Of a stretch of 59,305 nt of DNA, positions 46,685 through 59,305 are shown one piece after another. Every line of letters starts with the position of its first letter. Position 1 is the stretch's first letter. The translations under genes were made by a program, and so were the position numbers. The notes under the pieces were generated by a model, which was not told where the DNA came from, made no database searches, and saw only the letters and a list, made by a program, of their open reading frames with translations. The stretch is from Ectocarpus siliculosus (taxonomy: Eukaryota > Sar > Phaeophyceae > Ectocarpales > Ectocarpaceae), in the NCBI GenBank assembly GCA_000310025.1, contig FN649726.1, forward strand, positions 611,303-670,607, given 5' to 3'.

Positions 46685-49189
46685 AACGAGAGAGATAGAG
46701 ATCGTCGGTTGCCTGTCTGCCCTGGCCGAAGCAGCGAACGATAGCAGTCTAGCTAGTTTGGTGGGACATATACCGTTGGTGTGTTTTTGCCTCCTTGTGT
46801 GTGACGTGCTTGTTGGCCTCTGTCGAGGGGGCTCCGGCGTTTTGTACCTTGGTTTGGTGCGAGCTGCTGAAGGAGAGATGTTTTGTACCTTTTTTTGGTG
46901 CGAGCTGCCGATGCTGGAGGGTAGGGAAGTTGTGGAGGGTGGGTTGGAATGGGGGATGATGTTGGGATGGCGGAATGATTCCGGATTTTTCGAGCGATGA
47001 CGCAGAAGGCGTGGGACGGGAATTAGTGGCGGCGGCGGCGCGTTTTCGGTGTGTGATGGAGAACGCCTTGGTGGCCACCGACCTGTCGAGCGAGAGCAAT
47101 ACTTGCGGGGTAATGTCCAGCGACGGTTATTTGCGACGCATTGTCTATTATAGCGGGGGGTACGCGCCGCGCTTCCGCGAGAAGGCCGTGTGGTATCTTG
47201 CTGTTTTGTGTTGTTGGAACTCCCGGCGGCAGCCGGGAGCCGTGGCCTCGCCGCCGCCCCCGCCCCGGGGTGTTTGAGTCGTGGTGGTCACCGCCGTCAG
47301 CGCTTGTCGCCCAGAACTGTGGACGTGTCGAGGGGGCGTTAAGTTGCGGCTTGAGTTCTGGCCTTCCCGCCAGCGCAAAGTTTGTTTCTTTTTCTCCGCT
47401 TGATCTGCCAACCAAGTGGCATTGATTTGATTTGAGCATGTACTTGTTTTGTGTCCAAGCTGGCGCGGGTGACAGACGCGTCGTGCGGCTTGACAGTCCG
47501 TCATATTCGGGAGTACATTTTTCCGCGAGTGACCGCTCTGCCGAGCTGCTTCTTGTGGAACGCGGACTCCCCCCCCCCCCTGTCCAATTTTGCAGTTGGG
47601 TACAAGGTGTAGTGCCCCCGAAGGCATGGTCGGTGGGGATTTTCTTTGTTGTACTGTTTTTTTCGTTCGTTGTGTTCTCTTCTCTTTCGGAGTGTTGGAC
47701 CGCGACCTCTTGTTGTCAAGTTTTTTATGACACAACCTTAGTTCTTGACCTGAAACATTCTGGGTGGGCGCAGGGGATGGGAGGGATCTCACCTGCCCCG
47801 AGTATGCGTTGAAATATAGGCAATCTTCTTCATGTACTCTTTTTTCTTTTCGTGTTAGAGCGAGACGGGCAGGTCCTGTACCCACCTGTCCTCTTGCGAC
47901 GATTTTGCGGTGTGTACCCGACGTGTCTGTGTGTGTAGTTGACGCTTCAAATTCCCGGAAAAAACAAAGGTTATGCTTCTCGTAGTTGTGTGTGGACGTC
48001 CGCACGAGACGGCGGAGAGGAGCTTGCCAGGGGGCTAAAGCATTAGTCTAGGCGCGAGGCGGGGGATCGTTTTTCCGGTGGGGCGATCATGGCATCGATG
48101 TTACCCTTCCAGAACGAAGCATTAGAGATGACCCTAACCAACGAGGAACCGCCGAACGGAGCAAAGCCCCCGTCGGCGTGTGCGAACATGACACCCGTTA
48201 GCAGCGGGCAGGCTGTACAGCCGATGTTTTCATCGTACTGCTGTAGGGCTCAAGGGCGTTGGTTGGGGACTGTGACAACTACACCTTCAGAGGGAGATTC
48301 GGTTCCAGACACGACACTGCCCCTGACAACACCTTCCTTGGATGCCTTTGCGGCGCACGGAATTAGGCTTTGCAGCCGGCAGTCTCAAGAGCGGGGGTTA
48401 TGACACACGCCGGCTCTGTCGCTAGAGACATTACTTGTTCCCACGCGAGTGCAGTAGGCACACGCGGCTGCCTTGCTTCATTCGCGCACGAACCAAACCA
48501 CATTTACACCCCTCTTTTGCCCTCGAGGACCAGAAAGTACGAGATAAGCGTGTCGCAATGGAGATGCTGCCCGACTCAATTCCGAGAGGGAGACGGGTGA
48601 CGCCCTCTCCGTACCGCTGAGCGGGCTAGAGCCACGCCAAATGCAACCAAAAATACATAACAAAGTCACGTCTCGTTCAAGCAACAAGTGTTTTGATGCA
48701 CTTCAGCCGGAGATCCGACCGCTAAGTAAGTAAGGCTCAACGGCAGCAGCATGCACCACACGAACTACTCTCTTGCCACGATGTCAAGCAACCGCAACGG
48801 ACACCAACAACCATAGACCGCTCCAAGGGCTACTCAACGGCGGCCCTACAGGAGGCCAATCTCCGCCACGGTGCCGTCAAGCAACCGCAACCACCACCAA
48901 GATTGCTCCCGCAAAAGTCTGCCTCGCCATGTAGTTGGGCCCGACACACACAGGAGGGTCCCCGCGAAAAAAATCACACCGTGCACCCACCCACCCCGCC
49001 GATAAGTTCACGGTGTACGTTTTTGCTGGGCTACAGAAGCTCTCCCCCCCTGCGGCCATCAACCTTACCCGGTGTCGTGGTCAGCTCGACAAGAGAAAAT
49101 GCAAACAAAAGGGCACGGCCATTGACCTGAGAAAAACGAACAAAATATTGTAACAATACATTGTACCCACAGCGGGACAACACAATTTT
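46685..49189. other. Convergent intergenic region
   Basis: This lies between the stops of the V-ATPase subunit d gene (+) and the PPR gene (-). It contains the protein-like remnant described at 48078-48345; the rest shows no convincing frame. Opposing frames of about 285 and 140 codons at 47.1-48.0 kb have no recognisable character. Confidence 0.45.
48078..48345 (-). pseudogene. Possible remnant of a repetitive cell-surface protein
   Basis: One minus-strand frame runs about 90 codons with a single in-frame TGA near the middle. It reads, after the stop, ...DENIGCTACPLLTGVMFAHA then DGGFAPFGGSSLVRVISNAS and FWKGN. The 'CxxCPL', 'GGFAPFGGSS' and 'ISNASFxGN' pattern is like the right-handed beta-helix or polymorphic-outer-membrane-type repeats I associate with large brown-algal surface proteins. 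That resemblance is from memory and weak. No start, splice sites or flanking exons were found, so it is called a fragment. Confidence 0.33.
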
Positions 49190-51553
49190 TCAGCGGGGAG
49201 ATGCGTCCACGCCGCCGTCGTCATTGCCCTCCCACAACCCCGACGACATGTCCGCCAGAACCCTGTCCGCCTCGTCCCTGCCCCTCTCGCCGCACGCCGC
49301 AAGCGCCGACTCGTGCGTCACCGCGTTGGGCGCGATGCCCCTCCACGCCATCTCCTCCAGCAGCTCGAGCGCCTTCCCCCACCGTCCCCCGTCCGGGCAG
49401 GAGCAGGCCATCAGGGCCGCGTTGTAGGTGAAGACGTTTGGCTCCAAGCCGGCGGCCGGTGCCATCTCCCGCAGGAGCTCCACCGCCTGGTCGACCGCTC
49501 CGGAGTTCCCGCACGCCTGCACGCAGGCATTGTACGCCTGGACGTCGGCGGTGATCCCGGCGCTCGGGAGCTCCCGGAAGAGCTCGACGGCCCTCTCCCA
49601 CTGGCCGCCGTTGCCGCAGGCCTTGATAGTGGCGGTGTAGCTTGCGATGTTCGGGTCCGCTCCCATGGTCGGCATCTCGCGCAGCAGCGACAGCGCCTCC
49701 TCCCACTTGCCGCTGTTGCCGCAGGCCGTGATGGCCGCCGTGTAGGTCCTGTCGTTGGGGGAGACGCCCATCGACGCCATCTCTCGCAGGAGCTCCAGCG
49801 CCTGCTTCCACTGGTCCCCCTTCCCGCACGCGGCGATGGCGGCCGTATAGGAGATGACGTTCGGGGGGACGCTCAGCTCCGCCTGCATCTCCCGCAGCAG
49901 CGCGACGGCTGGCTTCCCCTCGCCCGCGTCGCCGCAAGCCTTGATGGCCACGGTGTAGCTCTGCGCCTTGATCGGAAGCCCCACCGAGGGCATCTCCCGC
50001 AAGAGTGTGAGGGCCATCTCCCACTGCAGCCCCCGGCCCAGCGCCGTCATGCAGTTGTTGTAGCAGACGGCGTCCGGGTTGATCCCCGCCTCCTGCGGCA
50101 TCTCGCGGAGCAGCTCCAGGGCGGGCTTCCACTGGTACGACTGACCGCAGGCGGCGATGGCGTGGCTGTAGCTGACCACCGTCGGCGTTACCCCTACCGT
50201 CGGCATCTCTCGCAGGAGCGCCACCGCCTGCTCCCACTGCTTGCCGTCCCCGCAGGCCGCGATGCACGCGTCGTACCCCATCACGATCGGCTCGACCCCG
50301 TTCTTTTCCATCTCCCTCAAAAGCTCCAACGCCCGCGCCCAGCGCCGCCCCCGGCCGCAGGCCTTGATGGTGACGGCGTAGCACTTGGCCTCTGCAGCAA
50401 CCCCGGCCTCCGACATACTCCGAAGCACAGAAACCGCCTGCTCCCCTCTGTCCCTGTCGCCGGCCGCCCGGACAGCCGCGAGGCACGTCTGGGTGTTCGG
50501 GCGAACCCCCAGGGCGTTCATCTCCTCGAGGAGGTCGACCGCGACCTCCGACTGCCCCCCCGTGCCGCAAGCAGCGATCGCCGTGTTGTAGCAGATGACG
50601 TTCGGCTCGATGCCGGCGGCCTGCATCTCGCGCAGGAGGCCCACGGCCTCCGCGCCCATGCCGCTGATCTTGCAGGCCGTCATGGCGCACACGTAGTGGA
50701 TGGAGTTGAGCTCGACGCCGTGGGCCGACATCTCCTTCAGGAGCGCCACGGAGCGACGCCACTCCCTCCCCTTCCCGCACGCCTTTATCGCGTTCGTGTA
50801 GGTGAGGGCGTCCGGCGTGAGTCCCGCCTCCCGCATCTGCCGCATCACCTCCAGCACGACCTGCCACCTCCCGTCGGCGGCAAAGGTGTTGAGCACGGCG
50901 TTGCACATCACTGTGTCCACCACCCCGGGACACTCGAGGGCTTGCCTCAGGACCCGCTCCGCCTCGTCGCAGTCCCTCCTCATCCCCGCCTGCTGCAGCC
51001 GCCTCATGAACGGGCCCCGTCGGCGCCCGAAGTCCGGCGTCCTGCTCTTCTTGGCTCGCATCGACTCCCTACGCAAGCGCGCGGCAACCCACGGGTGTGG
51101 GGGCGGCGACGTTGCCGCTGCGGCCGCCGCAGCCGCCGCCCGCAAGTTCTTCGCGCCCGTTTCGAAATCAAAGCGACGTCTCATCCCGCCGAAGGCCTCT
51201 CGTCGTGGTGGTGGTGTTGGTTTTCGTCTGTTCTTTTGCTTTCGTTCCCGAGTCCCGCCGCCGTCGCCGTTGAGACCACCTGCCGAATCATTAGAGATCG
51301 GGGTTTCCCAAACGCTGGAAGGATGCGGCGGTTTTGCCTCTGCTGGCGCCGCCGCGGAGTGCTGCTCTGCGGCCAAGGTGCTTCTTCTGCTGCTGGAAGA
51401 TGTGGATATTCTAGCTGAAGTGTTGGCGCCCGTTGCAAGGAGGTCTGTGACTGGTGGTGCCGTTGCTGCCACCGGGGGGGGGTTGGCGAAGCGGCCCCGC
51501 GAGGCCTGGGCGAGGCCTTTCGCCGTCACCGCGGCGGCGCGACGGAAGGTCAT
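49190..51553 (-). CDS. P-class pentatricopeptide repeat (PPR) protein
   Basis: A single uninterrupted frame on the minus strand. From the ATG at 51553 it encodes 787 residues. Residues 1-27 (MTFRRAAAVTAKGLAQASRG...) are rich in Arg/Ala/Lys without acidic residues, like a mitochondrial presequence. Residues 28-210 are disordered, with poly-Ala and basic patches. From about 215 to the end come 15-16 PPR units of 35-36 residues with the consensus YxxAIxACGxGxxWxxALELL + REMxxxGVxPN. PPR proteins bind single-stranded RNA in organelles, affecting processing, stability or translation. No DYW, E, LAGLIDADG or SMR domain follows, so it is P-class. The frame is open upstream to 51634 and contains TCGTTCCAG at 51612, a likely acceptor, so a 5' exon may exist. 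The long opposite-strand frame (49313-51418) is a by-product of GC-rich repeats. Confidence 0.95.
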   Translation of the reverse strand: MTFRRAAAVTAKGLAQASRGRFANPPPVAATAPPVTDLLATGANTSARISTSSSSRRSTLAAEQHSAAAPAEAKPPHPSSVWETPISNDSAGGLNGDGGGTRERKQKNRRKPTPPPRREAFGGMRRRFDFETGAKNLRAAAAAAAAATSPPPHPWVAARLRRESMRAKKSRTPDFGRRRGPFMRRLQQAGMRRDCDEAERVLRQALECPGVVDTVMCNAVLNTFAADGRWQVVLEVMRQMREAGLTPDALTYTNAIKACGKGREWRRSVALLKEMSAHGVELNSIHYVCAMTACKISGMGAEAVGLLREMQAAGIEPNVICYNTAIAACGTGGQSEVAVDLLEEMNALGVRPNTQTCLAAVRAAGDRDRGEQAVSVLRSMSEAGVAAEAKCYAVTIKACGRGRRWARALELLREMEKNGVEPIVMGYDACIAACGDGKQWEQAVALLREMPTVGVTPTVVSYSHAIAACGQSYQWKPALELLREMPQEAGINPDAVCYNNCMTALGRGLQWEMALTLLREMPSVGLPIKAQSYTVAIKACGDAGEGKPAVALLREMQAELSVPPNVISYTAAIAACGKGDQWKQALELLREMASMGVSPNDRTYTAAITACGNSGKWEEALSLLREMPTMGADPNIASYTATIKACGNGGQWERAVELFRELPSAGITADVQAYNACVQACGNSGAVDQAVELLREMAPAAGLEPNVFTYNAALMACSCPDGGRWGKALELLEEMAWRGIAPNAVTHESALAACGERGRDEADRVLADMSSGLWEGNDDGGVDASPR

Positions 51554-52337
51554 GACGCCGACCGAGTGCTGCGCACTCGCCTCCTGCCGGGTCAGATCCT
51601 CACTGTCCCTGGAACGACGAGAAGAGAGGGACAATGTTTTGTGTTTAGCTCCGTGTCAAGGCTATCTTACGTCTGCACTCTTCGGTGATCTCGGTGGCTG
51701 GCAGAAGCGGAGCGATTGTTCTTGATAGAGATCTCCGCCGCACAGAGGCAAGACGTTGGATGCAAACAGGCGCGGGCGTGGGATGACGTCCCGGAGACCA
51801 TTGCTAGGCATAACGTGATGGCGGGGAGACAAGCGGGTGCCTAGTGAAGGGGCGACAAAGCCCGGATGCGGTGTCTGTTCTCTGCAGCTGCTGGCTCGAT
51901 GCACCAACGCGAGGACCACGCGATGCTATGTACAGCAGTGCATATCTCCCATTGGAAATACTGGCTTTCAAGGCTTCCGAGCTACACGACTGCCTGCCCT
52001 ACATGACCATCGTACCTTCTTGCAGGCTTCGGCCGAGGGTTGCCGACGCTACCAAAGCCGCACTCTAACGCCGCGCTGCTGGTATCTGGCCAATGCTGTG
52101 TGTTGTCTGGCTGTCTGGCGGCGGGCGCGGCGGCGACGGGGGTAGCAAAAAAACAAACTCTGCGTGCCCCCTTCTCACGTACCGACCTTGCCCATGACAC
52201 ACAGCACGTTGTTGTTGGTTGCAAGAGAAGGAGAGGAGCCGTGTGAGAGTCAGGGTCATTCGCCAGCTAGCCTGCCATAACAAGAGGAGAGAGAGAGAGA
52301 GAAAAAAGAGAGTCAGCATCCCGTAGACTTCATAGCC
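51554..52337. promoter_or_regulatory. Divergent 5' region of the PPR and dehydratase genes
   Basis: The PPR start (minus) and the dehydratase ATG at 52338 (plus) face away from each other over 784 bp. Both promoters and probably a 5' UTR intron of the PPR gene lie here. A GA-rich tract (52281-52312) precedes the plus-strand ATG by about 30 bp. No TATA box recognised. Confidence 0.45.
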
Positions 52338-58859
<6,522 letters not shown>

Positions 58860-58965
58860 GTGAGAATATGGAAGCGAGGGGTGCCACAAGTTGGTGGATG
58901 CTCTCGTGTGTTGGCTGGCCTCAGTAGTTTCACCGTTTAGACGGCCTCCCCATCTTTTTTTTGCG

Positions 58966-59305
58966 GGGAGGGGGGGGGGGGGGGGGGGTACTCATAGTCG
59001 TGCATGCCGTAGTCGTTAGACCATTGACCTCGCGTCCCTACAAAGCCGGGACGGAGCACGCCGGTTTCTCGCCGGACCGGGCTCTCACATCACCAAGCGC
59101 GAAGCGCCGTGAGGTATTCGGCGAGTCGCATGAAGGGTGCGCTGCATCCTGCTAAAGCGTGTTCGGCATCTTGTGCTTACTTCCTTGCGTACGGATGACA
59201 GCTGCGCATGACTTAATTTATTTTCTGGTGCTTTCACTTCCAGAGGAAGTTGTAAGCACTGTGTAACTGCCTCGAGAATTAATTTTAACACAACGTGGTG
59301 CGATC
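58966..59305 (+). repeat. G-homopolymer-headed dispersed repeat, long copy
   Basis: A G run (58971-58988), then TACTCATAGTCGTGCATGCC onwards to the window end, matches 18982-19311. It starts about 105 bp after the last donor of the dehydratase gene, so it is intronic. CTCCCCATC and a T9 run precede the G run. The copy may continue beyond the window. Confidence 0.85.

Noticed and set aside
49313-51418. A 701-codon plus-strand frame
   Set aside because: It is exactly antisense to the PPR gene. GC-rich 105-bp repeats keep the opposite frame open, and the translation is Arg/Leu/His-rich with no family character.

Overview
The window is nuclear DNA of a eukaryote with intron-rich genes, most likely a brown alga close to Ectocarpus. 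The grounds are GC-rich coding exons split by introns of several hundred bases to a few kb, Ala/Gly/Ser-rich protein insertions, a PPR protein built of 'ACG..G.W..A..LLREM' repeats as in stramenopiles, and conserved eukaryotic housekeeping genes. The organism is an inference; no database was searched. Exon models were built by hand from splice sites, reading-frame phase and family similarity. In every multi-exon model below the phases of adjoining exons agree.

Layout: 4-234 (+) is the last exon of an IQ-motif protein. 1001-5493 (+) is a Lys/Glu/Arg-rich coiled-coil protein with an open 5' end, followed by an uncertain low-complexity reading frame (6250-7827, +). 9.07-11.76 kb is a repeat block containing a 212-bp tandem array. 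13576-23024 (-) is a nine-exon gene for an unrecognised protein of about 966 residues ending in a charged repeat domain. It is divergent (272 bp apart) from REX4 exonuclease (23297-26165, +). REX4 converges on TAF9 (27400-29326, -). 33104-36388 (+) encodes a nuclear protein with two copies of a motif resembling the DNA-binding domain of NRF1/EWG. 39698-46684 (+) is V-ATPase V0 subunit d in ten exons. It converges on a 15-16 repeat PPR protein (49190-51553, -), which is divergent from a nucleotide-sugar 4,6-dehydratase (RHM/TGDS family, 52338 to beyond the window end, +).

Most recognised genes are unrelated housekeeping functions (ribosome maturation, RNA polymerase II initiation, proton pumping, organelle RNA, nucleotide sugars), so no pathway or operon links them. 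The introns carry two dispersed short repeat families: a foldback, MITE-like element of about 220 bp (six copies) and a G/C-homopolymer-ended element with a tRNA-like core (seven copies). Nearly all copies lie inside modelled introns.

The main points of interest are the duplicated NRF1-like motif, three GC-AG introns among about 35 modelled introns, the two intronic repeat families, a dinucleotide microsatellite serving as a polypyrimidine tract, and the unrecognised 966-residue gene. I did not find a defence system, CRISPR array, rRNA or confident tRNA gene.
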